Of a DNA stretch of 64,000 nucleotides, positions 25,460 through 33,480 are shown piece after piece; position 1 is the first letter of the stretch, and every line of letters starts with the position of its first letter. A model generated the notes under the pieces. The model saw only the letters and a program-made list of their open reading frames with translations, searched no databases and was not told where the DNA came from. Location of the stretch: assembly GCA_946402905.1 (NCBI GenBank), contig CAMIYC010000010.1:1-64000 (forward strand). Reading direction: 5' to 3'. This stretch comes from an uncultured Prevotellaceae bacterium (GTDB taxonomy: Bacteria > Bacteroidota > Bacteroidia > Bacteroidales > Bacteroidaceae). Made by a program: the position numbers and the translations under genes.

Positions 25460-25774
25460 ATGAATAAGCTATTCAAGACCATGGCCTGCATCGCGGCCGT
25501 TGCATGTCTTTTAGGCGCATGCAAAAAGAAAGAAGTGTCAATTGACAAAGTAAAGGACATCATCGAACAGTCGGTCATCGCCGAAGAGAAAGACAAAGGA
25601 AGGGTGCTCGTCGTGGATACGGTCATCCTTCATCAGACAACCGGCGACAATTACAAAGGACAGCTCCTCGGAGTGGCTTCAGATACCATCCCAGTGGTAT
25701 ATCAGTTGACTGTGACTGACGCTGGCGATGACCTCGACATCGAGTGGGAGGAACAGATTGCCCCGCCTTTTTAG
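25460..25774 (+). CDS. small lipoprotein
   Basis: A 104-aa predicted lipoprotein: signal peptide with lipobox LLGAC (Cys21) followed by a lysine run and a mixed alpha/beta acidic domain. No family recognised. The longer open frame that starts inside dacB is rejected because the ATG at 25460 gives a perfect lipoprotein signal. It follows dacB closely on the same strand and ends 3 bp from the stop of the convergent ATPase gene, which marks the left edge of the duplicated ATPase cassette. Confidence 0.8.
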   Translation: MNKLFKTMACIAAVACLLGACKKKEVSIDKVKDIIEQSVIAEEKDKGRVLVVDTVILHQTTGDNYKGQLLGVASDTIPVVYQLTVTDAGDDLDIEWEEQIAPPF

Positions 25775-25777
25775 GGC

Positions 25778-27361
25778 TTAGTCTTTTTGACTTGTCCACC
25801 GTTCAATCTGGCACTCATGTGTCTTCTTCTCGCGGTCGTAGTTGATGCCCACGAGCAGCAGGTCCGTGGCATGCTCTGCCACCTTGGCGGGATACTGACG
25901 GCGATGGATCTGAGCGATGGCACTGTCGGCGTCGCGGTTGTATTTCAGTTCTAAGACGATGGCGGGCGAGTCGACGTTCTTCCGGGGGATGAGCACCAGG
26001 TCGGCGAAGCCCTTTCCTGTGGGCAGCTCGCGGTGGATGACGTAGTCGTTGCGGGCGTAGTAGTAGGCGATGGAGAGCACGCAGGCCAGCGAGTTCTCAT
26101 TGTTGTACGACAGAATACTGGTGTTTTCGTCGTGTGCGGCGTCCACGCCACGGGCCACGGCTTCACTGTCGCCGTCGAGGGTGGCCTGAAGCAACTGCTC
26201 CGACTGCTTGATGGCATCAACGACGGGTTGCCAGTTGGTCGTCTTTACGGCGTTCACCATCTCACCGACCACCTCTCGGTTGGGGATATAGCATTCCTCT
26301 TCATTCCATTCATAGGAGAGGTAACCCAAATGGATGAGCACGGTGAGCACGTCGTCACGACTCCGTATCACCGACATGTCGTTTTGGAATCCCGTGGGGT
26401 CTACCATGCTGCGTCCTCCAGCCAGCATCCGTATGATGTCGTCCTTCAGTCCCTCGTAATTCATCTGGATGTAGTCAGCCACGGTGTCGAAAGCACCGGT
26501 AGAGGCCCAGTAACTCTGACAGCGGTGCCGAAATATAGCTTGTATCACCGAATTGGGGTTGAATATCGAAGGCTCGTCGCCTATCTGATAACCGTCATAC
26601 CATTTCTCCAGTTCATTGAAGTCGGCATTGTATTTCCCAGCCAGTGCTTTCACCTCATCTTTGGTGAAGCCAAAATAGCCAGCCATGGGGCCAGGGTTCA
26701 CCATGGAATATTCAATGAAGTTGTTAAGTGCCGACTGTGTCTTGTATTTCTTGATAGGTAGAATGCCGGTCATGTAGACACCAGCGAAGACCCTGTTAGC
26801 ATTCATTCCCTTGAACATGCGGCGCAACCAGTCCACGTAGCGGTCCATCGCCTGGGAACCGGGATTGTGCTCGCGACAGATAGCATCCCATTCATCAATG
26901 ATGAAAACGAAGCGCTGGCCGGTTTTCTCGGCGATGCGAATAAGGCAGTTCATCAGGTCGTCGTTCTCTTCCACCTCTACGTCGGGGTAAGCTTTCAGTA
27001 CGTCCGATCTCAGTTCTGTGTCGATGGTTGGTACGATATGGTTGTCGTGAAACCTTGTGACAAACTCCGACAAGTCGAGATAGATGACCGGATATTTGTT
27101 GAGATGCTCCTCAAACGACGGGTGCTGAGCTATCTCCAGGTCGGCGAAAAGACTGCGTGAGTCGCGGGAGTGGTCGTAGTAGGCACAGAGCATCTTGGCC
27201 GCCATCGACTTGCCGAAGCGGCGGCAGCGTGAGACGCAGGTGAAGGCTTGTTCTGAGAACAGGGTGTTGTTGACAACGGCAATCAGCCCCGACTTGTCGA
27301 CATATTCACTTTTGCGTATTCTTTGGAAAGCCTCGTTTCCAGTGTTGATGAAAATGCCCAT
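25778..27361 (-). CDS. AAA-ATPase-like/PD-(D/E)XK nuclease-like protein, copy 1
   Basis: A 527-aa protein of the AAA-ATPase_like plus PDDEXK_9 architecture, a family with many paralogues in Bacteroidota and no settled function. The phosphate-binding motif is the family form CRRFGKS (46-52), Walker B is IIDEWD (154-159), and the C terminus has the nuclease-like core GFADLVLIP...LELKY (Asp454, Glu471, Lys473). The start was set at 27361 because the promoter (27416-27386) lies downstream of the longer frame's ATG. A paralogue at 31.5-33.1 kb shares its promoter array and an identical 3' tract. Defence, selfish or regulatory roles are all possible; none is shown. Confidence 0.88.
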   Translation of the reverse strand: MGIFINTGNEAFQRIRKSEYVDKSGLIAVVNNTLFSEQAFTCVSRCRRFGKSMAAKMLCAYYDHSRDSRSLFADLEIAQHPSFEEHLNKYPVIYLDLSEFVTRFHDNHIVPTIDTELRSDVLKAYPDVEVEENDDLMNCLIRIAEKTGQRFVFIIDEWDAICREHNPGSQAMDRYVDWLRRMFKGMNANRVFAGVYMTGILPIKKYKTQSALNNFIEYSMVNPGPMAGYFGFTKDEVKALAGKYNADFNELEKWYDGYQIGDEPSIFNPNSVIQAIFRHRCQSYWASTGAFDTVADYIQMNYEGLKDDIIRMLAGGRSMVDPTGFQNDMSVIRSRDDVLTVLIHLGYLSYEWNEEECYIPNREVVGEMVNAVKTTNWQPVVDAIKQSEQLLQATLDGDSEAVARGVDAAHDENTSILSYNNENSLACVLSIAYYYARNDYVIHRELPTGKGFADLVLIPRKNVDSPAIVLELKYNRDADSAIAQIHRRQYPAKVAEHATDLLLVGINYDREKKTHECQIERWTSQKD

Positions 27362-27385
27362 GGTAGTATATGGTTTTGTTTTTTG

Positions 27386-27596
27386 CAAAGATAGTGCAAG
27401 GTGAGCGAAAAGCAAAACAAAATACGAAGTTTTTGTTTTCTTTTCCGAACCGCCGCCTATCTTCGGCCGAAGGTCAAATATAGTGCAAGGTGAGCGAAAA
27501 GCAAAACAAAATACGAAGTTTTTGTTTTCTTTTCCGAACCGCCGCCTATCTTCGACCGAAGGTCAAATATAGTGCAAGGTGAGCGAAAAGCAAGTT
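27386..27596 (-). promoter_or_regulatory. tandem 89-bp promoter repeats before ATPase copy 1
   Basis: About 2.3 units with an exact 89-bp period (anchor TAGTGCAAGG at 27392, 27481 and 27570). On the minus strand the gene-proximal unit has TTTG (27416-27413), 19 bp, TATCTTTG (27393-27386). The next has the same -33 and TATATTTG (27482-27475). The third has the -7 element but a degraded -33. Each full unit carries the quasi-palindromic AAAACAAAAACTTCG module. Confidence 0.85.
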
Positions 27597-27712
27597 TGCA
27601 AAAAAAATGTTGTTGTTTTTTTGCTTTTGTCCCCGTTTTTCCTTATTTTTGTAGGACTCTTTCACTTGTGTCTTGCTTGTCAGGACTGAGGGTGGGAGAG
27701 ACTATATATGAA

Positions 27713-27901
27713 AAGGCGATCCTATTCACCAACCAGCAATGGGAATCCATCCTCCTGCCTGACGTGAACGGCATTTCCACCGGCATTGTAGAAATCGACA
27801 GTGACGGAAGTGACTCCCCCACTTACAATCTCTCTGGTCAACGAGTGAAACGAAGCACTCATGGCATCTTTATACAAAACGGGAGAAAGAGTATTAGATA
27901 G
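27713..27901 (+). pseudogene. C-terminal fragment of a BspA-like/dockerin protein
   Basis: About 62 codons that closely match the end of the intact BspA-like protein encoded at 28092-31409. Both have LFT(N/S)QQWES(I/V)LLPDV followed by GISTGI and SDSP(T/I)YN, then GQRVK and a basic tail before the stop. The upstream frame has neither a signal peptide nor any of the LRR or dockerin parts, so this is the remnant of a second, largely deleted gene. It lies just beyond the promoter array of ATPase copy 1. The tail is less well kept than in the full protein. Confidence 0.8.
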
Positions 27902-28091
27902 ATCTCATTTCTCCAGTAAAGACATCGTTAGCTGTTTGAAAAATAGCATCTTACAAAACAAAAGTAAAAAGCCATTATTACAATAGTATAAAGAAAAGGA
28001 AATACCCTCAAGCAATGTCATAGAAATATTTTGACATTTGAATCTGATAATATATTATAAAACAAATTATACTCCACAAAAGGCATTTAAG
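27902..28091. other. AT-rich intergenic region
   Basis: 190 bp between the fragment and the BspA-like gene, clearly more AT-rich than the surroundings. No gene, hairpin or full promoter was found; ATATTTTG near 28030 is a partial -7 match. Confidence 0.5.
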
Positions 28092-31000
28092 ATGAAAAAA
28101 ATATTATTTCTTTTGCTCCAACTTTTACCTGTCTTAGGATTTGGACAGAACATCTCATTTCAAGACGATATTGTAAAAGAAATATGTATTGAAAATTGGG
28201 ATACGAATGGTGACGGAGAACTCAGTTTGGCAGAAGCCGCTTCTGTGACTGACTTGGAAGACAACTTTAGTTGGAATTCTTCCATTACTAGTTTTACTGA
28301 GTTAAAATATTTCACTGGACTCAATGAAATTGGGGATGGGGCTTTTGAGGTATGCTCCAGCCTTACATCAATCGACATACCCAACAGCGTGACGAGCATA
28401 GGTTATAGGGCTTTCATGGATTGTTCCGGTCTTACATCAATCGACATACCCAACAGTGTGACGAGCATTGGGGAGTGGGCTTTTTCTATCTGCTCCGGAC
28501 TTACGTCAATCGACATTCCCAACAGCGTGACGAGTATAGGTGATTATGCTTTTTCTTGGTGCTCCGGACTTACGTCAATCGACATCCCCAACAGCGTGAC
28601 GAGCATAGGGGAAGAGGCTTTTAGTAATTGCTCCGGCCTTACATCAATCGACATCCCCAACAGCGTGACGAGTATAGGTGATTATGCTTTTTTTGACTGC
28701 TCCGGACTTACGTCAATCAACATCCCCAACAGCGTGACGAGTATAGGTGATTATGCTTTTTTTGACTGCTCCGGACTTACGTCAATCAACATCCCCAACA
28801 GCGTGACGAGTATAGGTGATTATGCTTTTTCTGAGTGCTCCGGACTTACGTCAATCGACATCCCCAACAGCGTGACGAGCATAGGGGAAGAGGCTTTCAG
28901 TTATTGTTCCAGCTTGACATCAATCGACATCCCCAACAGCGTGGCGAGCATAGGGTCTTATGCTTTTTCTGGCTGCTCCAGCCTTCCTGTAGAAAATGGT
29001 ATCAGATATGCTGACACATATTTGGTGGAAGCGGTTGACACAAATCATACAACATATCAAATCAAAGAAGGCACGAGATTCATTGGAAGTTCTGCTTTTT
29101 CTGAGTGCTCCAGTTTGACATCAATCGACATCCCCAACAGCGTGACGAGTATTGGGGAGTGGGCTTTTCATTACTGCTCCAGTTTGACATCAATCGATAT
29201 CCCCAACAGCATGACGAGTATTGGTGAGTGGGCTTTTTATCATTGCTCTGGCCTTACATCAATCACTATCCCTAACAGCGTGACGAGTATAGGGGAAGGG
29301 GCTTTTTATGACTGTAATTCGTTGGATACTGTAATAATAGAAAATCCTGTGCCAGCTGAGATATACGGAAGTGCTTTCGAAGATCAAGAGAACGCGATAT
29401 TATACGTTCCTTACGGATCAAAAGAAAGTTATCAGGCGGCTGAAGTCTGGCGTGATTTCGGTAATATTATTGAATTTCATCCGTTAAATGATACAATATC
29501 TTACGCCGGCCTTCTTTATTCGATATCCCAATTGGATTTTTATAGCAATCATAATGAGGTTCAGTTAATTAAGAATGAAAATGCAGAAGGTGATATAATA
29601 ATTCCATCTACAATCATAGATGAAACAGGTACTGAATATTCAGTTACCTCCATCGAAGAAAAGGCGTTCTACAACTGTGGCAAGATAACCTCATTATCCA
29701 TACCCGCAACCGTGACGAACATCGGCAAGGCCATCACTTCGTGCTGCACCAACCTCGGCAGTATCACCGTAGATGCAGACAACCCTGTCTATGACTCCCA
29801 TGACAACTGTAATGCCGTCATCGAGACCGAGACAGGCCGCCTGATTGCAGGCTGCTACAAAACCGTCATCCCGGAGGGTGTGACTGTCGTCGGTTCCGAG
29901 GCCATGCGCGGCATGTTTGGCCTCAAGGCCATCACACTGCCAAGCACACTCAAGACCATCGAAGGCCTGGCGTTTTACCACTGCAAGGGTCTGAAGGGGA
30001 GCCTCAGAATCCCCGACGGTGTGACCAGTGTCGCCACATACGCCTTCTACAAATGTACGGGGCTCACCTCACTGGATATCCCCGCCACGGTGACTTCCCT
30101 CGGTACATACGCCTTCCGGGAATGTACGGGCCTGACTACAGTCAGATGTCGCATCGCCACTCCGCTCTCCATCAACTCCAAGACGTTCGCCAACTACGCC
30201 GACTGTACGCTGATGGTGCCCGAGGGGAGTGTCAGCGCCTACAAGGCGGCTTCTGTGTGGAAAACTTTCAAGCAGATCATCGGTGATGCTAACAAGGTGA
30301 GCGTGCCGGAAGTGGAGGTCTACACCGGTGAACAAGGTAGCATCACCGTTGACTTTATCACCGGCCATGAGGATGAGTACACGGGCTACCAGTTTGATGT
30401 CGTCCTGCCGGAAGGTATCAGCGTGGTTCAAGGCGGTTACACGCTCTCCGACCGCTTTAACGGCAGCGGTGTCACTTGCTCCATATCCAAGTTGTCAGAT
30501 ACAGAGTACCGCGTGGTGTGTTACTCTACCAATCGTAAGACCATCAGCGGTATCGACGGGACACTGATCACGCTGTCCGTCAAGGCTGACGAGGACATGG
30601 CTCCTGCCACTTACACTGGGCAGGTGAAGGATTTCATCCTGAATGACCAGGACAATAACAGCGTCTACCTTGATGACACGGACTTCTTCATCACAGTCGT
30701 CAAACGACAACCGGGTGACGTGAACCACGACACAGCGGTTGACATCACGGACGTGCTCATGACGGTGGACTACATCCTGGGCAAGAATCCGATAGAATTC
30801 TACAAGGACGACGGCGACGTGAACAGGGATGGGAAGGTCAATATCTCTGATGTGCTGAGCATCGTCGATATCATCCTTGGCTATAAGAAATATGTAGCTC
30901 CCCCGACAGTCCGTACTGCTATGTTCGACAACCTCTTCCTGACAAAGACTAACAACACCTATATGCTCTGCCTTGACAACCAGGAGCCGTACAAAGGCTG

Positions 31001-31409
31001 CCAGATGCGGGTGAAACTGCCCGACGGCTGCACGCTGCGTGACGCGTCATTGGTAAAGGAGAGATCAGACGGCCATCAGGTGTCAGTACGCAATCATGGC
31101 GACGGTGAATACACCCTGGTGGTTTATTCCACCAACGGACAACTGCTCAGGGATAACAGTACTCCTTTGCTCCGCCTCCTCGTAAATGGCAATGGCAATG
31201 CGGATGACATCCAGGTGTCGGACATCCTTTTCACCAGTCAGCAATGGGAATCCGTCCTCCTGCCTGACGTGAGCGGCATTTCGACCGGTATCACGGAAAC
31301 CGATAGTGACGAAAGTGACTCTCCGATATACAACGTTCAAGGACAACGTGTGAAACAATGTTCACATGGCATTCTCATCAGTAACGGCAAGAAAAAGGTC
31401 GTAAAATGA
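28092..31409 (+). CDS. BspA-like leucine-rich repeat surface protein with dockerin-type repeats
   Basis: A 1105-aa exported protein (signal peptide about 1-20, ending GFGQ; the upstream in-frame ATG at 28038 is not used). Order: an EF-hand-like segment DTNGDGELSLAE (about 38); about 13 LRR_5 units of 23 residues (consensus CSGLTSIDIPNSVTSIG), interrupted by a short island; an AT-rich linker; about five more diverged LRRs; a cohesin/CBM-like beta domain; two dockerin-type calcium loops (DVNHDTAVDITDV and DVNRDGKVNISDV); and a C-terminal beta domain. BspA relatives bind host proteins or other bacteria. It is flanked by the two ATPase genes. Confidence 0.88.
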   Translation: MKKILFLLLQLLPVLGFGQNISFQDDIVKEICIENWDTNGDGELSLAEAASVTDLEDNFSWNSSITSFTELKYFTGLNEIGDGAFEVCSSLTSIDIPNSVTSIGYRAFMDCSGLTSIDIPNSVTSIGEWAFSICSGLTSIDIPNSVTSIGDYAFSWCSGLTSIDIPNSVTSIGEEAFSNCSGLTSIDIPNSVTSIGDYAFFDCSGLTSINIPNSVTSIGDYAFFDCSGLTSINIPNSVTSIGDYAFSECSGLTSIDIPNSVTSIGEEAFSYCSSLTSIDIPNSVASIGSYAFSGCSSLPVENGIRYADTYLVEAVDTNHTTYQIKEGTRFIGSSAFSECSSLTSIDIPNSVTSIGEWAFHYCSSLTSIDIPNSMTSIGEWAFYHCSGLTSITIPNSVTSIGEGAFYDCNSLDTVIIENPVPAEIYGSAFEDQENAILYVPYGSKESYQAAEVWRDFGNIIEFHPLNDTISYAGLLYSISQLDFYSNHNEVQLIKNENAEGDIIIPSTIIDETGTEYSVTSIEEKAFYNCGKITSLSIPATVTNIGKAITSCCTNLGSITVDADNPVYDSHDNCNAVIETETGRLIAGCYKTVIPEGVTVVGSEAMRGMFGLKAITLPSTLKTIEGLAFYHCKGLKGSLRIPDGVTSVATYAFYKCTGLTSLDIPATVTSLGTYAFRECTGLTTVRCRIATPLSINSKTFANYADCTLMVPEGSVSAYKAASVWKTFKQIIGDANKVSVPEVEVYTGEQGSITVDFITGHEDEYTGYQFDVVLPEGISVVQGGYTLSDRFNGSGVTCSISKLSDTEYRVVCYSTNRKTISGIDGTLITLSVKADEDMAPATYTGQVKDFILNDQDNNSVYLDDTDFFITVVKRQPGDVNHDTAVDITDVLMTVDYILGKNPIEFYKDDGDVNRDGKVNISDVLSIVDIILGYKKYVAPPTVRTAMFDNLFLTKTNNTYMLCLDNQEPYKGCQMRVKLPDGCTLRDASLVKERSDGHQVSVRNHGDGEYTLVVYSTNGQLLRDNSTPLLRLLVNGNGNADDIQVSDILFTSQQWESVLLPDVSGISTGITETDSDESDSPIYNVQGQRVKQCSHGILISNGKKKVVK
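28350..29320 (+). repeat. in-frame 69-bp coding repeats (LRR array)
   Basis: Tandem 69-bp units encode the 23-aa LRRs. Two neighbours, 28672-28740 and 28741-28809, are identical at every base, and several others differ at only a few positions. The array is interrupted near 28990-29090. These are coding repeats, not CRISPR. Confidence 0.9.
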
Positions 31410-31428
31410 GTTGTTGGTCAAATTTTAT

Positions 31429-31481
31429 AAGAACAATCAAGGGTCAGGTCTCTGCTGAAGACCTGACCCTTGATTGTTCTT
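31429..31481. terminator. 22-bp perfect inverted repeat between convergent genes
   Basis: AAGAACAATCAAGGGTCAGG and two further bases (31429-31450) pair perfectly with 31460-31481 across a 9-nt loop. It is placed 20 bp after the BspA-like stop and 11 bp from the ATPase copy 2 stop, so it probably terminates both directions, although the T tract is poor. Confidence 0.75.
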
Positions 31482-31491
31482 GAACGAATTA

Positions 31492-33066
31492 CTATTCCCG
31501 CCACCGCTCAATCTGACACTCATGTGTCTTCTTCTCGCGGTCGTAGTTGATGCCCACGAGCAGCAGGTCCGTGGCATGCTCTGCCACCTTGGCGGGATAC
31601 TGACGGCGATGGATCTGAGCGATGGCACTGTCGGCGTCGCGGTTGTATTTCAGTTCTAAGACGATGGCGGGCGAGTCGACGTTCTTCCGGGGGATGAGCA
31701 CCAGGTCGGCGAAGCCCTTTCCTGTGGGCAGCTCGCGGTGGATGACGTAGTCGTTGCGGGCGTAGTAGTAGGCGATGGAGAGCACGCAGGCCAGCGAGTT
31801 CTCATTGTTGTACGACAGGATACTGGTGTTTTCGTCGTGTGCGGCGTCCACGCCGCGTGCCACCGCCTCGCTGTCGCCGTCAAGGGTGGCCTGAAGCAGG
31901 TGCTCCGATTGCTGGAGTGCATGGACAACATTCGCCCAGTTGGTTTTCTCCACGGCATTCTCCATCTCGCCGGCCACTTCATAGTTGGGGATATAGCACT
32001 CTTTTCTACGCCAGTCAAAGGAGAGGTATCCTAAGTGGATGAGCACGGTGAGCACGTCGTCACGACCGCGTATCACCGACATGTCATTCTGAAATTTAGT
32101 GGTGTTTACTTTGACCTTCTCTCCTGCCAGCATCTTGATGATATCGTCTTTCAGTCCCTCGTAGTTCATCTGGATATAGTCTGCCACGGTGTCGAAGGCA
32201 CCAGTGGAGGCCCAGTAGCTCTTGCAGCGTCGGCGTTTGACGGCCTGCATTACCGAGTTGGGGTTGAACATCGACGGTTCGTCGCCGATATGATAGCCGT
32301 CATACCATTTCACCAGTTCGTCGAAGTCTACGCCATGCTTTTGCGCGAGTGTTCTCACCTCGTCCTTGGTGAATCCGAAATATCCGGCCATGTTGCCGGG
32401 CTCCACCATCGAGTATTCGATGAAGTTGTTGAGTGCCGACTGTGTCTTGTATTTCTTGATGGGCAGGATGCCGGTCATGTAGACACCGGCGAAGACCCTG
32501 GCTGCAATGGCATCCTTGAACATGCGGCGGAGCCATCCCACATAGCGGTCCATGGCCTGAGTGTCAGAGGGAAACTCTCGGCAGATGGCATCCCACTCGT
32601 CGATGATGAAGATAAAGCGCTGCCCCGTCTGGTCTGCGATGCGGAAGAGGCAATTCATCAGGTCGTCCTTTTCGCGTGTCTTTACGTCAGGGTATGTCTC
32701 GAGTATTTCCGTCTTGAGGTCTTCCTCCATGTGTGCGACGATATGGTCATCGCGGTAACGCTCTACCATGGACGACAGGTCGAGGTAGATGACGGGGTAT
32801 TTGTTGAGATGCTCCTCAAACGAGGGGTGCCTGGCGATCTCGAGGTCGGCGAAGAGGCTTCGTGAGTCGACGGAGTGGTCGTAGTAGGCACAGAGCATCT
32901 TGGCTGCCATCGACTTGCCGAATCGCCGGCAGCGGGAGACGCAGGTGAAGCACCACTCAGTGAACAGCGTGTCGTTGACGACGGCTATCAGTCCCGACTT
33001 GTCAACGTATTCACTCCTGCGTATTCTTCGGAATGCCTCGTTTCCAGTGTTGATGAAAATGCCCAT
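31492..33066 (-). CDS. AAA-ATPase-like/PD-(D/E)XK nuclease-like protein, copy 2
   Basis: A 524-aa paralogue of the protein encoded at 25778-27361, with the same motifs: CRRFGKS, IIDEWD and the C-terminal GFADLVLIP...LELKY (Asp454, Glu471, Lys473). The last 130 or so residues are identical to copy 1 until the C-terminal ERW, where the tails differ (RE versus TSQKD). The middle carries many substitutions. A longer open frame (to 33303) is only translation of promoter repeats and is rejected; the true start follows the promoter by about 20 bp. It converges with the BspA-like gene across a strong inverted repeat. Molecular role unknown. Confidence 0.88.
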   Translation of the reverse strand: MGIFINTGNEAFRRIRRSEYVDKSGLIAVVNDTLFTEWCFTCVSRCRRFGKSMAAKMLCAYYDHSVDSRSLFADLEIARHPSFEEHLNKYPVIYLDLSSMVERYRDDHIVAHMEEDLKTEILETYPDVKTREKDDLMNCLFRIADQTGQRFIFIIDEWDAICREFPSDTQAMDRYVGWLRRMFKDAIAARVFAGVYMTGILPIKKYKTQSALNNFIEYSMVEPGNMAGYFGFTKDEVRTLAQKHGVDFDELVKWYDGYHIGDEPSMFNPNSVMQAVKRRRCKSYWASTGAFDTVADYIQMNYEGLKDDIIKMLAGEKVKVNTTKFQNDMSVIRGRDDVLTVLIHLGYLSFDWRRKECYIPNYEVAGEMENAVEKTNWANVVHALQQSEHLLQATLDGDSEAVARGVDAAHDENTSILSYNNENSLACVLSIAYYYARNDYVIHRELPTGKGFADLVLIPRKNVDSPAIVLELKYNRDADSAIAQIHRRQYPAKVAEHATDLLLVGINYDREKKTHECQIERWRE

Positions 33067-33090
33067 GGTAGTATATGGTTTTGTTTTCTG

Positions 33091-33355
33091 CAAAGATAGT
33101 GCAAGGTGAGCGAAAAGCAAAACAAAATACGAAGTTTTTGTTTTCTTTTCCGAACCGCTGCCTATCTTCGACCGAAGGTCAAATATAGTGCAAGGTGAGC
33201 GAAAAGCAAAACAAAACACGAAGTTTTTGTTTTCTTTTCCGAACCGCCGCCTATTTTCGGCTGTAGGCCAAATATAGTGCAAGGTGAGCGAAAAGCAAAA
33301 CAAAATACGAAGTTTTTGTTTTCTTTTCCGAACCGCCGCCTATCTTCGGCCATCA
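33091..33355 (-). promoter_or_regulatory. tandem 89-bp promoter repeats before ATPase copy 2
   Basis: Three units with an exact 89-bp period (anchor TAGTGCAAGG at 33097, 33186 and 33275). On the minus strand the proximal promoter is TTTG (33121-33118), 19 bp, TATCTTTG (33098-33091); the two upstream units have TATATTTG (33187-33180 and 33276-33269) with the same -33. The second unit contains an exact copy of the 29-nt module (33206-33234). Confidence 0.85.
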
Positions 33356-33384
33356 TGGTTTCTGTCTTTCCTGTGGTGTTTCAT

Positions 33385-33426
33385 GCAAAAAGCAGGAAAG
33401 AACCGAACGCTCGATTCTTTCCTGCT
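33385..33426 (-). terminator. terminator of the etf/acyl-CoA dehydrogenase operon
   Basis: On the minus strand AGCAGGAAAGAA pairs with TTCTTTCCTGCT (33391-33402 and 33415-33426) and runs into TTTTTG. A weaker hairpin (about 33431-33452) lies between it and the stop codon. Confidence 0.8.
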
Positions 33427-33480
33427 ACAGACCTGCCTTTTTCTGTCTGAAAGAAGCAGGCGGGATATGACGGAGGAGTG

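Noticed and set aside
28350..29320. CRISPR-like regular repeats
   Set aside because: The 69-bp periodic units are in frame and encode a leucine-rich repeat array; there are no spacers.
33067..33303. The 79 extra N-terminal codons of the longest frame of ATPase copy 2
   Set aside because: They are translation of the 89-bp promoter repeats and lie upstream of the predicted transcription start.
27386..33355. CRISPR array or inverted phase-variable promoter for the 89-bp repeats
   Set aside because: Units are directly adjacent without unique spacers, all in one orientation, and no recombinase gene or flanking inverted repeats were seen.
25778..33355. A known defence island
   Set aside because: Only the ATPase/nuclease-like pair is present; no restriction-modification, toxin-antitoxin, CRISPR or phage genes lie nearby, so a defence role is not claimed.
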